Shown here one piece after another: positions 32,329-40,832 of a stretch of 64,000 nucleotides of DNA. The position numbers were made by a program, and so were the translations under genes. The DNA is from a virus, in the IMG/VR virus record IMGVR_UViG_3300044981_000350, positions 1 to 64,000 of that record, one strand, 5' to 3'. The number at the start of each line of letters is the position of its first letter. Position 1 is the first letter of the stretch. Below the pieces are notes generated by a model, which did no database searches, had not been told where the DNA came from, and saw nothing but the letters and a program-made list of their open reading frames with translations.

Positions 32329-33639
32329 GTGGTGGTGACGCCCCATTGGCCGTCGTATCAAGGCACGGCCCGACGGGGCCTCGGGCTCGACGTGGGATCG
32401 CTCACGACGGTCGCCAGCAGCGCGGGCGCTGCGGCCAACGCCGGAGACGTCTTCAACCCGGATGATCCAACGCAGGATCTACCGGGGCAGGCTACGGCTC
32501 AGTTCAACTCGTTGGTGAATTCGGCCCAGCCCGCGGTAGCTCTACAGCAACAGCTTCAAAGCGCGATCGGCTCCGCCACCGGCCAAGCCCAAGCGGCTTT
32601 CCAAGGGTATGCGGGCGAGATCCAGGCCATCGAGAGCTACCCCGGGGCGGCGGAGGCGGCCGAAGGGATGATCACGGCCGCCGGTGGTGGTGTGCCGACG
32701 GACGCTCAGCTCCAAGGGGCCTTCACCGTCGCGGCAACCGCCGGTGCCGTGGCCCTCGGTGCGACCGCGACGGCCGCGGCGACTATCGTGGCGCCCCTCT
32801 GCGCGGTCGTATGGGGAGCCGGGTACGCGATTGGGGCCCTCGTCCAAAACATCCTCGGGATCACGAGCGGTAGCCCTGCACCATGCTCCGGCGGCGACAC
32901 CGCGGTGTACGGAACATCTCCCGGAGATCCGAACTGGCAAACGTACATGGGGTTATCGGGCCCAGAGCTCGGCGCACCGTGGGGCCCCTACGCACCCCAG
33001 CAAGCAGCGAACATCCAAACGTTGAAGAGCCTCGCCGGTAACCCGACGTACGGCGCCCCTGCGAACTGGCCCTATTGGACCCCGTACACGCGAGGGGCCT
33101 TCGAGAACTGGGCCGGCGGGATCATCATCCACGCCGAAGAGCTTTGGATGAATTGCAAGAAGGTGCCGCCGGACAACACGGCGACCACGCTCTTGAAGGG
33201 TCTCGTAGGGGCGTGGAACGCGCAGTACCCCAATGCGCCGAAGCGTCAGATCAACATCGCCGGCCTGGGGCCGACACCATTGGATGGCCAGATCAAGACG
33301 CTGAGCAACACGTCGTTTCCAACAAGTTTTCGGCCCCCGCTCTATTGGCAATGGATGGCATGGCAGGGCGATCCCATTCAGTACCTCTTGACCCAGGTCT
33401 CGAATGAGCAAGGGGGGAATATCGCGATCACCGTCGCCGACCCACCCCTGACGCCCCCCGCGGCCTCGGCCCCTACTACTTCCGCGGGTACCGCCGTCGC
33501 CAACGTCGCGGCCGGTACCGCCGTCGTCGGCGGGGCGGCACTCACCGGGACCGCAGTGTATGCTTTTGCCAAGGGTCAAGCCGTCAGCACCGTCCTCAAG
33601 TCGGGCTTGCTCGCGATCAAGGGATGGTTCATTCGATGA
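32329..33639 (+). CDS. Membrane-associated virion protein
   Basis: The 436-residue protein has an Ala/Gln-rich N-terminal region, a hydrophobic segment around residue 130-165 (AATAGAVALGATATAAATIV then APLCAVVWGAGYAIGALVQN), a Trp/Tyr/Pro-rich central globular domain (NWPYWTPYTRGAFENWAGG), and a C-terminal membrane-like stretch (VANVAAGTAVVGGAALTGTA). Three consecutive GTG codons start at 32329. It precedes and overlaps the first of the NP-tagged membrane proteins, suggesting a role in an internal membrane or its vertices. Confidence 0.55.
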   Translation: MVVTPHWPSYQGTARRGLGLDVGSLTTVASSAGAAANAGDVFNPDDPTQDLPGQATAQFNSLVNSAQPAVALQQQLQSAIGSATGQAQAAFQGYAGEIQAIESYPGAAEAAEGMITAAGGGVPTDAQLQGAFTVAATAGAVALGATATAAATIVAPLCAVVWGAGYAIGALVQNILGITSGSPAPCSGGDTAVYGTSPGDPNWQTYMGLSGPELGAPWGPYAPQQAANIQTLKSLAGNPTYGAPANWPYWTPYTRGAFENWAGGIIIHAEELWMNCKKVPPDNTATTLLKGLVGAWNAQYPNAPKRQINIAGLGPTPLDGQIKTLSNTSFPTSFRPPLYWQWMAWQGDPIQYLLTQVSNEQGGNIAITVADPPLTPPAASAPTTSAGTAVANVAAGTAVVGGAALTGTAVYAFAKGQAVSTVLKSGLLAIKGWFIR

Positions 33640-34079
33640 AACGCCGCCGCAGAGCTCGCGCGAACCCGACGGGGGCCCAATGGCTCCTCATCTCGGGTGC
33701 AATCGGCGCCGTCGGTGTGCTGGGCTACCTCGTCTACAAGGCGAACGCCCCCGCTGCATCGCTCCCCTCCGGTGCCGGCTCGACCTACAACGTTCAGCTC
33801 TCTTCGGGTTCTCTCCCGACCATCACGATGTCGCTCTCGAAGGGCGACCAGATGAGCCTCACGCCCCCCGCGGGCGGTACCCTCCCCACCGTGACCTTCA
33901 GCCCCACGAACATCGTCGGCCCCAACCCCAACGGGGCCTACCTTGCCTACTCACCGATCGCGGTCGGTAGTACGACGTGCACGGTCAACTACACCGACAC
34001 GACCGATACAACCAGCACGACGAGCACCGCCACCGGCAACACCGAAACCGCAACCTTCACCGTGAACGTGACAGCTTGA
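33636..34079 (+). CDS. NP-tagged single-span virion protein with beta ectodomain (copy 1)
   Basis: The N-terminus MKRRRRARANPTGAQWLLIS leads straight into one membrane span (ISGAIGAVGVLGYLVYK), followed by a Thr/Ser-rich Ig-like beta domain (YNVQLSSGSLPTITMSLSKG ... TATFTVNVTA). The basic stretch, Arg-Ala-Asn-Pro, then a span is shared by at least seven other small proteins of the module. Positive-inside topology puts the short basic tail on the DNA side of a membrane and the beta domain on the other side. Confidence 0.65.
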   Translation: MKRRRRARANPTGAQWLLISGAIGAVGVLGYLVYKANAPAASLPSGAGSTYNVQLSSGSLPTITMSLSKGDQMSLTPPAGGTLPTVTFSPTNIVGPNPNGAYLAYSPIAVGSTTCTVNYTDTTDTTSTTSTATGNTETATFTVNVTA

Positions 34080-34279
34080 TGGCTCGGCGTCGCGCGCGGG
34101 CGAACCCCGGAGTGGATGTGTGGCTCGCGCTTGGCGCAGGCGTCGCCTTGCTCGGTGCCGGCATCTACTTCTTCACCAGACCGGCAGCCACCACAAGCAC
34201 TACCGGCACCGGCGCACTTCCCCCAAGCACCCACCGCGCGGCCATCCCGATGGTCTACACCGCCCGCCTCACTTCCTGA
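34079..34279 (+). CDS. NP-tagged single-span protein (copy 2)
   Basis: ATG 34079 overlaps the previous stop. The 66-residue product begins MARRRARANPGVDVWLALGA, one span ending YFFTR, and a short Thr-rich tail without a folded ectodomain. It shares the tag of its neighbours and therefore belongs to the same family in a minimal form. Confidence 0.65.
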   Translation: MARRRARANPGVDVWLALGAGVALLGAGIYFFTRPAATTSTTGTGALPPSTHRAAIPMVYTARLTS

Positions 34280-34291
34280 TCGGAAACCCCC

Positions 34292-34738
34292 ATGGCCCGT
34301 CGACGCAAGCGCACCCGTAAGACTGAAGTTCGAGAGAACGGCCCCGAGCTCCTCTGGATTCTCGCTGGGTTGGGCGTTCTCGGCGCTGGCACCGTGGTCT
34401 ACCTCGCAACGCGGCCCCCGGCGACGACGACTCCCTCGTCGGCCGCGGTGCAGGCGGCGACGCAAGCGCGCCTCAACGCGATCGAGTCGAACATCGCTGA
34501 TCTGGCCAATGAAGGAATCCCGGCGCCGGTGAGTGATACGATCCCGAACAACGTCGCCACGGCTCTTTCGAACGGTGGCGGTAGTACGGGCCCCGTGAAC
34601 ACCGGGAACGCCGACGTCGACAACGCTGCGAACAGCGCGATCAATAACGCTACGGGCCAAGCTACCGACGCGGTGAATAACGCGACGAGCAGCGCCGGCA
34701 ACGCGGTGAACAGCGCGGCCTCTCAGCTCGGATTCTGA
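34292..34738 (+). CDS. NP-tagged single-span protein with Asn/Ala-rich helical ectodomain (copy 3)
   Basis: The N-terminus MARRRKRTRKTEVRENGPEL carries a variant of the tag (Glu-Asn-Gly-Pro) before the span LLWILAGLGVLGAGTVVYL. The ectodomain is helical and Asn/Ala-rich (NADVDNAANSAINNATGQAT), reminiscent of a trimeric coiled-coil or late-embryogenesis-like repeat, unlike the beta ectodomains of the other members. Confidence 0.6.
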   Translation: MARRRKRTRKTEVRENGPELLWILAGLGVLGAGTVVYLATRPPATTTPSSAAVQAATQARLNAIESNIADLANEGIPAPVSDTIPNNVATALSNGGGSTGPVNTGNADVDNAANSAINNATGQATDAVNNATSSAGNAVNSAASQLGF

Positions 34739-34747
34739 TCTTTTCCG

Positions 34748-35359
34748 ATGGCGCGCGCTCGTGAAAACCCCATTGAGCTGGCCGTGTGGCTCATCGCTGC
34801 CCTCGCGGCCGCAGCGACAGGTACGGTTGTCTACGTAGCTGCGAAGAAGAGCGCATCGAACGCCGCGGCCACTGCGGCGACAACGGCCGCGAACAATGCG
34901 GTGCTCATCGGCCCCGCCATCACGAACCCCGAGGCCGGCGGCGCGGGAAACTCTGTCGCCGAAGCGGCCAACGCCGCCTTTGTGGCCGATCAGCAAGCCG
35001 CCGCCGCGGCCGCCGCCGCCAACGCCGCCCACCTCGCGACGTTGACCGACACGACCTACCAGCTTTCATTGAGCGGGCAGGCCCCCTCAGCGACCGCCAG
35101 CTTTCTCCTCAAGGTCGGCGACACGATCCAGATCACGCCGAGTATGGCCGGGGACCCGCCCGTGGCTCGGGTGTGGACCTACAGCCCCGTGAGCTCTAGC
35201 AGCATCATCCAAGAGTTGGGCTCGGCCGATGGGGTGAGCGCCACCTTCAAAGCGACCGCCCCGGGCTCGGGGGTTCTCCTCGTGCAGAACGTCATGGCTG
35301 GCAACCAGAATGTCGTCTACATGACCTACACCGTCAACGTCGAGGTCATCGCAACGTAG
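34748..35359 (+). CDS. NP-tagged single-span virion protein with Ala-rich linker and beta domain (copy 4)
   Basis: The 203-residue product begins MARARENPIELAVWLIAALA with the tag and one span, then a long Ala-rich helix (KKSASNAAATAATTAANNAV and DQQAAAAAAAANAAHLATL), and a final Ig-like beta domain (TYQLSLSGQAPSATASFLLK ... MTYTVNVEVIAT). The layout suggests a stalk that holds a domain away from a membrane. Confidence 0.65.
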   Translation: MARARENPIELAVWLIAALAAAATGTVVYVAAKKSASNAAATAATTAANNAVLIGPAITNPEAGGAGNSVAEAANAAFVADQQAAAAAAAANAAHLATLTDTTYQLSLSGQAPSATASFLLKVGDTIQITPSMAGDPPVARVWTYSPVSSSSIIQELGSADGVSATFKATAPGSGVLLVQNVMAGNQNVVYMTYTVNVEVIAT

Positions 35360-35386
35360 GGGCGAACATAGGGTATTGGAGGCATG

Positions 35387-35419
35387 GGCGGGGGCAGCCT
35401 TAGCCAATTCTGCCCCGCC
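35387..35419. promoter_or_regulatory. Stable hairpin in the gap before 35.4-kb gene
   Basis: GGCGGGGGCAG (35387) pairs with CTGCCCCGCC (35410) leaving one bulged G, loop ccttagccaatt. There is no U-run behind it, so it is more likely an mRNA processing or translation element than a terminator. A promoter-like AGTAAACT follows at 35422. Confidence 0.45.
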
Positions 35420-35435
35420 GCAGTAAACTCCCTCT

Positions 35436-35705
35436 ATGGACGTCAAGTCGGGCGCTCTGGTCGGTTTCGTGACGGCCCTCGGGGGTGTCGCCGGCCTCGT
35501 GTTCGGATACACGGCTGCGTCGCTGGTCGACGCCAAGAAGCCCGGTGAGGTCGCGGTAGGGTTCGGGGTGATCGGCGGCCTGGTGGCCTCCTTCGCGGCC
35601 GGCACCATCATCGCACCGGACGCAACTACGACGACCAGCACGACCACAACGACCCCCACCCCGGCGGTGGGCTCTTCCGGGATTCCGGCGCAACTCAGCC
35701 GATAA
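35436..35705 (+). CDS. Two-span membrane protein with Thr-rich tail
   Basis: The 89-residue product has spans SGALVGFVTALGGVAGLVFG and VAVGFGVIGGLVASFAAGTI, a short loop with DAKKPGE, and a Thr-run tail (ATTTTSTTTTTPTPAV). It lacks the basic NP tag. It lies among virion membrane genes; holin-like size and topology make lysis another option. Confidence 0.55.
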   Translation: MDVKSGALVGFVTALGGVAGLVFGYTAASLVDAKKPGEVAVGFGVIGGLVASFAAGTIIAPDATTTTSTTTTTPTPAVGSSGIPAQLSR

Positions 35706-35716
35706 AGGGCCCGGCC

Positions 35717-36931
35717 GTGGCCGACTTCAACCCCGCACTTCCCGCGACGGCGACCCGGCGGCCCTACCCCGATGGGGCCCCGGGCATTCGCATGTCCCTT
35801 GAGGCCATGGCGCAGAAGATGCGCGAGGGTCGGTTGGACCCCGGCGTGCGGGGATGGGCGATTCAGGCGTTGAAGGATGCGGGGATCGACGGGCGTGGAA
35901 ACACGACGGTGCGCGCGCAGGCTTCGGCGCTCTTGGATGCATTGCGGGCGGTCACGACATACGCACCAGATCCCTACGGGGCCGAGTATATCCCTAGCGC
36001 CGCCGCCACGTTGTGCCTCAAGCCAAACCTCTGCGTCAACGGCGAAGACTGCGACGGGTTGAGCGTTGCACTCGGAAGCCTGATGCTGTCGATTGGGATC
36101 CCGACCCAGATCGTCAAGCAGACCTTCGGGGGCGGCGCCCAAGAGCACGTCCTCATCGCGATCTACGACGGGACCGATTGGCTTTACGCTGATCCGTCGA
36201 CGCGGTTGCCGCTCGGGGGCGCCGTGAGTGCAGCGCGCGAAGATTGGATCGATCCGATGGGTGCGGTGGGCCCTCTGCCGGAGGCGCAACCCGAGATCAT
36301 CACCCTCGGAAAACCGCGCGGCCTCGGGAGCGTTCTCGGGTACCCGACGACTTCCGACGCGCACCAACTCCTCGACACGGCGATCTACAACGCCGGCCAG
36401 CTGAAGACCGCGTGGGATAACTGCAACAGCTGCACAGGCGCTTCGTCGACCACGTGCGGATGGCCTGACCCGGGTACGACTAACATTTCCGCAACCGGCC
36501 CCGGCGCCGATGCGTGGGCTGCGTGGCAAGCCGACTGCGGCAGTATGATCAACGACCTCAATACGCTCGTCGCGCAATGGAACGCGCAGAGCGCGACGGC
36601 TGCGCACTGGATGGATTCGTGGAGCTACGACCCGCTTTTTTGGGATCAGATCCGCGGTATCATCGAGCGTCAGATCGATCTCGATCAGCGCTTCCGAAAC
36701 AGCGGCACTAACTGCGCGCTCCCGACTTACCCGAATGAGCCGCAGCCGATCGCTACGAACGACCCCGACCAGTGGGTTTACCAGGATGCGAACAGCGCGA
36801 TCAAAGGGGTCGAGAGCGTTGCGGCCAATGCGGTGAAGCCGGTGTCGATCGCGATCGGCGGCATCGCAGTCGGCTTGATGCTCGCCGCCGGCGGTTACTT
36901 CCTTCTTGATCGACTCATCCCCCGGCGATGA
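35717..36931 (+). CDS. Transglutaminase-fold protein with C-terminal membrane anchor
   Basis: The 404-residue product contains a transglutaminase-like papain-fold core: Cys112 in NGEDCDGLS, His144 in QEHVLIAIYDG, and Asp159 in YADPS. A Trp/Asn-rich middle domain with a Cys cluster (NCNSCTGASSTTCGW) follows, and a C-terminal span (SIAIGGIAVGLMLAAGGYFL) ends the protein just before the basic tail. Transglutaminase-like phage proteins can act as proteases or amide-forming enzymes on protein or peptidoglycan. Anchored in a virion membrane it could be an entry enzyme. GTG 35717 is used. Confidence 0.7.
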   Translation: MADFNPALPATATRRPYPDGAPGIRMSLEAMAQKMREGRLDPGVRGWAIQALKDAGIDGRGNTTVRAQASALLDALRAVTTYAPDPYGAEYIPSAAATLCLKPNLCVNGEDCDGLSVALGSLMLSIGIPTQIVKQTFGGGAQEHVLIAIYDGTDWLYADPSTRLPLGGAVSAAREDWIDPMGAVGPLPEAQPEIITLGKPRGLGSVLGYPTTSDAHQLLDTAIYNAGQLKTAWDNCNSCTGASSTTCGWPDPGTTNISATGPGADAWAAWQADCGSMINDLNTLVAQWNAQSATAAHWMDSWSYDPLFWDQIRGIIERQIDLDQRFRNSGTNCALPTYPNEPQPIATNDPDQWVYQDANSAIKGVESVAANAVKPVSIAIGGIAVGLMLAAGGYFLLDRLIPRR

Positions 36932-37581
36932 CCATGGGCTTGGTCGCTCCCGGTTCCTCCACGGCGTCGACCATCGCCCAATATTTTTTCTGGGGCGTCG
37001 TCGCCGCGGGGCTCGGCACCATCGGCTACTACATCTTCGCGCCGATCCCTCACGAGCGGGATAACCCTCGGCTCGGATCCGGCGGCCCGCGCGGTGGCTC
37101 GAAGAAACGCAAGCTGCCGATCGTGAAGGGCCGGAGCTGTCGGTTTGAAATGAAGGAAGGCCCCGATGTCACGTGCGCGGGGGCGATGCTCCACGACCCA
37201 ACGGGCAAGGCATGGCCGGCGCGTTCCGTTTTGTGCGGGCCCATTCGGCGCAAACTTCGGAAGGCATCCGATGCGGAGCTCGAGGGGGCGGGCCGCCACT
37301 ACTTCGGCGGGAGTTATCCCGCGCGCGTCGTTGAAATCGATGCGCCCAACCGCAGCATGGAAGGTTGGCGGTACCTCGGCGAGGTTGAGCGGATCTACTA
37401 CACGCGCGTGGGTCGAAAAAACGGCAATGTGCGGTTCCAACATCCCTTCAACAAACCGAGCGCGCTCGCGACGGTGATGAAGGGCCGGGGCAGGGTGCGG
37501 CTATACCGTAAGGGCCGCTTCGTTCGGTTGGAGCTCCCGCGGGGTAGCATTCTTGACAGTAGAGGCTATGTTTGGCCCTGA
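36928..37581 (+). CDS. Single-span virion protein with basic C-terminal domain
   Basis: The first 40 residues form a span (YFFWGVVAAGLGTIGYYIFA) followed by the charged tag IPHERDNPRLGSGG, which again contains an Asn-Pro, here on the far side of the span. The soluble part (about 160 residues) is basic and beta-rich (GRGRVRLYRKGRFVRLELPR), suggesting binding to DNA or acidic partners. It overlaps its neighbours by 4 and 1 bases. Confidence 0.55.
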   Translation: MTMGLVAPGSSTASTIAQYFFWGVVAAGLGTIGYYIFAPIPHERDNPRLGSGGPRGGSKKRKLPIVKGRSCRFEMKEGPDVTCAGAMLHDPTGKAWPARSVLCGPIRRKLRKASDAELEGAGRHYFGGSYPARVVEIDAPNRSMEGWRYLGEVERIYYTRVGRKNGNVRFQHPFNKPSALATVMKGRGRVRLYRKGRFVRLELPRGSILDSRGYVWP

Positions 37582-37814
37582 TGACAAATAATCGGTCTCT
37601 CATCGTGGAATACAAAGGCGGCCTTGATGTGAGCATCGACCGGGCGGTGGAGAAGGGCGCCCGAAAAGAACGGGACGGCTCGGGGTTTTCGTTCCTCGAT
37701 GGAACTCGGGATCTCTCGTTCTCATTCACGCAGGGCCGTTTCGCCGAGGCTGCGAAGGCTCGAATCAAAGCCATGCTTGGGCGAAAGGTCACCACCCGCA
37801 TTGTCTCTCACTGA
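37581..37814 (+). CDS. Hypothetical 77-residue basic protein
   Basis: ATG 37581 shares a base with the previous stop. The product (MTNNRSLIVEYKGGLDVSID ... FTQGRFAEAAKARIKAMLG) has a small alpha/beta layout with a basic C-terminal helix. It is less G+C-rich at the start than the neighbours. The function is unknown. Confidence 0.5.
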   Translation: MTNNRSLIVEYKGGLDVSIDRAVEKGARKERDGSGFSFLDGTRDLSFSFTQGRFAEAAKARIKAMLGRKVTTRIVSH

Positions 37815-37858
37815 AGCTGCCGAGCGCGCCCTTGCCAAATTTGATAGGCTGATGGAGC

Positions 37859-39361
37859 GTGGGCGATTACCTCGACAAGCTTGGCGCAAATCGGGCCGAC
37901 GGACTAGAGCACGCCGCAACCGCCAAGTCGCACCGTAAGCTGCGCCGCAAGGGTACCTCCTTGACGACCACCCCGAAGCGCGCGAAACTCAGAGTCAAGC
38001 GAGTCGCTACGAAACCACCCGGGAAGGAAACGAGGGGCACCACCAAAAAGACTCCGTCGGAGAAAGCGAAGATGGCCAAGAAGAGCAAGCGCTCGAAGAA
38101 GCGTCGTTCGGCAGCGCAGCAAGCCGCGACGCGGAAGATGCTTCGCGCCGCCAAGGCAAAGCGAGCCGGGAAAAGCCGCCGCGGCTCTTCGAAGCGAAAG
38201 GCCCGTAAGAGCGGCAAGCGCAAGAGCGCGAAGCGAGTCGCCGCGGGCAAAAAGGCCGCGCGGACCCGCAAGCGCCGCGCGTCCGTTGGAGCCTCCGAGC
38301 CGACGCGCAGCAAGCGGAAGAGCGGCAAACGTAGGGCCCGAAAGGTTCGTGCGGCTCACTCGATCAAGCTTCCCCGCGGCAAGCGCGGTGCAAAAAAGCG
38401 CGTCGGCGTCCACGTAAAAGTGGGCAAGAAACGCCGCTCGCGTGGATTCTCAGTTCCGCGGAAGACGAAGCGCGTCTACGTGATCGCAGCCGAGAAGAGC
38501 CGCCGACGTCGGAAGCGCAAGGCAAAGGCCAACCCGGCCAAGCGCCGCCGTCACTCGAGCGGTCGACGCAAGGGCGCGATGGAAAACCCGATGGACGGGG
38601 TGGAGCTCTTCATCGGAGCCATCACCGGCCTCGCGGGCTTCCTGACCGCCGACGTGCTCGACCGTTTCCTCGCGACTCACCCCCTAACGGTCTCTACGGC
38701 CGCCTCCGGGTCGACCGCAGCGACGTATACCGATACGCCCCCGACGTCGGGCGACTACCAAGGCCTCTTCAATGCGACCGCGATCTGCGCCCCGATGGAC
38801 GCAACGCGGTGGCTCGCCGGCCTCGGTGTCGCAACCGTTCCGCTCGTCATCGCGCACTTCATCTCGGCCCCCAAGGGCCGAGCGGCGCTCCAGTTCTTCG
38901 GCTACGCGGCCGGGATCCGGGTCGTCGGCAAGGGCGTGATCGACATGATCGCGCAGCTCACGCAGCCGACGCAGCTCGGCCAGCAGCTGTACGACGGTGA
39001 GATGCGCGCCGCGGCCCTCAAGGCCGGCAACGGCACGATCGCCTCTGGCGTGAACCTCCCGAGCTCCGGCTTGGGTCGTGCCCGCCTCGGCACGGGCAAG
39101 CCCTGCGCCCCTTGCGCCACGAAGAAGATGGGCGCCGGTTACCCCAGCGCTCCCCGCGAAGTGACCGCGGTGACGAACAACAGCACCCCGACCACGCAGA
39201 ACCAGCCCACGTCGACCCCGACGAATACGGCCCCCACGGCCTCGGCCCCGGCGGCCACCCCGCCGGCGCCTCCCGCGGCCGCGAACACCCTCACGGGCGC
39301 GCGCTTCATCAACGGGCTTCCTCGACGAAACCCGAATTGGGGTTATCAAGGAGACGAGTAA
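37859..39361 (+). CDS. Histone-like basic domain fused to a membrane domain (DNA-membrane tether)
   Basis: Residues 1-240 are extremely Lys/Arg-rich with SKKRR, GKRKSAKR and KRKSGKRRARK blocks resembling histone H1 or protamine tails. Then come KANPAKRRRH and AMENPMDGVELFIGAITGLAG, two NP tags ahead of a membrane segment, further hydrophobic parts (LAGLGVATVPLVIAHFIS), a Pro/Thr-rich linker, and a final GLPRRNPNWGYQGDE. The design fits a protein that condenses genome DNA and links it to an internal membrane. GTG 37859 is used for its G+C-rich third positions; ATG 38071 is a shorter option. Confidence 0.65.
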   Translation: MGDYLDKLGANRADGLEHAATAKSHRKLRRKGTSLTTTPKRAKLRVKRVATKPPGKETRGTTKKTPSEKAKMAKKSKRSKKRRSAAQQAATRKMLRAAKAKRAGKSRRGSSKRKARKSGKRKSAKRVAAGKKAARTRKRRASVGASEPTRSKRKSGKRRARKVRAAHSIKLPRGKRGAKKRVGVHVKVGKKRRSRGFSVPRKTKRVYVIAAEKSRRRRKRKAKANPAKRRRHSSGRRKGAMENPMDGVELFIGAITGLAGFLTADVLDRFLATHPLTVSTAASGSTAATYTDTPPTSGDYQGLFNATAICAPMDATRWLAGLGVATVPLVIAHFISAPKGRAALQFFGYAAGIRVVGKGVIDMIAQLTQPTQLGQQLYDGEMRAAALKAGNGTIASGVNLPSSGLGRARLGTGKPCAPCATKKMGAGYPSAPREVTAVTNNSTPTTQNQPTSTPTNTAPTASAPAATPPAPPAAANTLTGARFINGLPRRNPNWGYQGDE

Positions 39362-39379
39362 CAGACGACGAGTGGCGGC

Positions 39380-39401
39380 GTTTTCCCGGGGAACGGAAAA
39401 C
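39380..39401 (+). promoter_or_regulatory. Hairpin in leader of the candidate capsid gene
   Basis: GTTTTCC (39380) pairs perfectly with GGAAAAC (39395) over an 8-base loop, in the 105-base gap ahead of the main capsid candidate. TTGACC at 39411 could be a -35 element but I see no matching -10. It may stabilise a highly expressed capsid mRNA or terminate the upstream transcript (tctttg follows). Confidence 0.4.
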
Positions 39402-39466
39402 AGAGTGTCTTTGACCGTTGGGTGGCGCCTTTGGGGCACCCGACAACACCAGGTTGGAGACAGATC

Positions 39467-40798
39467 ATGGCCTATCAATCGCGAATCGTGAATCAGCCGA
39501 AGAGCAAGACGCTCGTTCGGCCCCGTCCCGCAGACCGCTACGTCGTGGGCGCCTCCGGCGTTCCCAATGAGGCGAAGATCAAGGCAGGCCTCGGCTCGGC
39601 CGGTCTCGGCTCGATCCTCGACATCATGAAGGCGTCTAGCGAGACGCCGGTGTGGAGCATGGACGTCATCGAGCAGGTCCGCTGGACGATGACCGGCCCG
39701 CAGACCGACGCGTCGGTTCAAGCGAACTTCGGCGCGGAGATCGACCTCTTCGGCTCCGGCAAGTCGCCGCAAGGCATTGACTTCGTCGAGACGACGATGG
39801 CGCAGACGGGCCAGACGCAGACGCACTTCGTCGCCTGCTACATCGGCTTCCACATGGAGCCGGAACCCCTCTGCTTTACGGCGCGCGGCAACGCGTCGAC
39901 GCACCCCACGAGCGCGGTGGCTCAGCCCCCGTCCCCGGACGTCTTCACGCAGAACGACCGCGCCAACGGCGCCCTCGGCACGGCCGTCGCGGCCGGCACC
40001 CAGACGTTCCTCCCGGCGGTCTACCGCCACGGCTGGTGGGCGAACTACGTTTGCTGGCACATGGCCCGCGCGTACAACCTCCGGTGGAAAATCGGCCAGC
40101 ACGTCAACATCATGGACGAGCAGTTGCGCCACACGGCGTACATGCCGCCCAGCGCGCAAGAGGGCTCGGCCTCCAACTCGCAGGTCGATGTGACCACGTT
40201 CGTCGCGAACCTCAACCAGCGCTACGACTCGCTCGGGTCCGCGCTCGACTTCATCCCGTCGAACTTCATCCGCATCGGTAGCGACGCGGTCGGCGGCGTG
40301 AACGTCGGTTTCTTCATGCCCTCGCGTGACTTCGAGATCGTCGATGCCACCTACGGCGGCATGGACCTCCGGAGCATGCTCAAGGGCAACAGCGAGATGC
40401 GGAAGCTCTGCGTCCCGTACGTCATCGCCCCGGGCGTGCCCATCGGCCTCTTCCTCCAGGAGTGCGACACAGTTCAGGGCGACACGATGCGCCAGTTCCT
40501 CTCCATCACGCAAGGCCTCGGCGGCGCAATCCCGCCCTCTCTGACGCCGGACGAGAACTACATCGCGGAGCCGACCGCCACGGGCACCAACGTCATGTTG
40601 GAGCGCACGCTGAGCGGCACGAACGTCGCGCAGCAAGTCGACGCCGAGCGCGTCGTCTTCCAGGGCGGCGATCTGAAGCTCACGCTTCCGATCCGCGGCT
40701 TCGAAGTGAGCGCCGACTGGTACAACCAGCTCTCTTCGTCCGCCGACATCCGCGCCGCGGTCTTCGACTGCGTCGGGATGCGCTTCGCGGCTCAGTGA
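39467..40798 (+). CDS. Candidate major capsid protein
   Basis: The 443-residue soluble protein has no membrane segment or enzyme motif and is mixed beta-rich (QTQTHFVACYIGFHMEPEPL, VNVGFFMPSRDFEIVDATYGG, LKLTLPIRGFEVSADWY). It begins MAYQSRIVNQPKSKTLVRPR after a fair ribosome site. It has its own leader region and is followed by two further beta-rich genes. Size and context suit a major capsid protein, possibly of a jelly-roll type as in tailless phages. I recognise no HK97-like pattern. Fold assignment needs structure prediction. Confidence 0.5.
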   Translation: MAYQSRIVNQPKSKTLVRPRPADRYVVGASGVPNEAKIKAGLGSAGLGSILDIMKASSETPVWSMDVIEQVRWTMTGPQTDASVQANFGAEIDLFGSGKSPQGIDFVETTMAQTGQTQTHFVACYIGFHMEPEPLCFTARGNASTHPTSAVAQPPSPDVFTQNDRANGALGTAVAAGTQTFLPAVYRHGWWANYVCWHMARAYNLRWKIGQHVNIMDEQLRHTAYMPPSAQEGSASNSQVDVTTFVANLNQRYDSLGSALDFIPSNFIRIGSDAVGGVNVGFFMPSRDFEIVDATYGGMDLRSMLKGNSEMRKLCVPYVIAPGVPIGLFLQECDTVQGDTMRQFLSITQGLGGAIPPSLTPDENYIAEPTATGTNVMLERTLSGTNVAQQVDAERVVFQGGDLKLTLPIRGFEVSADWYNQLSSSADIRAAVFDCVGMRFAAQ

Positions 40799-40832
40799 CA
40801 ACGGGGGTAGCTCCCCATAAGGAGACCCTCCG

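Noticed and set aside
37801-37938. Possible 45-residue gene MSLTEAAERALAKFDRL starting at TTG
   Set aside because: It has a poor start codon and no ribosome site; the overlapping frame from 37859 has the G+C-rich third positions expected of this genome. It may still be a relic.
39467-40798. Naming the capsid candidate as HK97-like or as a specific tailless-phage family
   Set aside because: I could not see a family signature. The call stays generic pending structure prediction.
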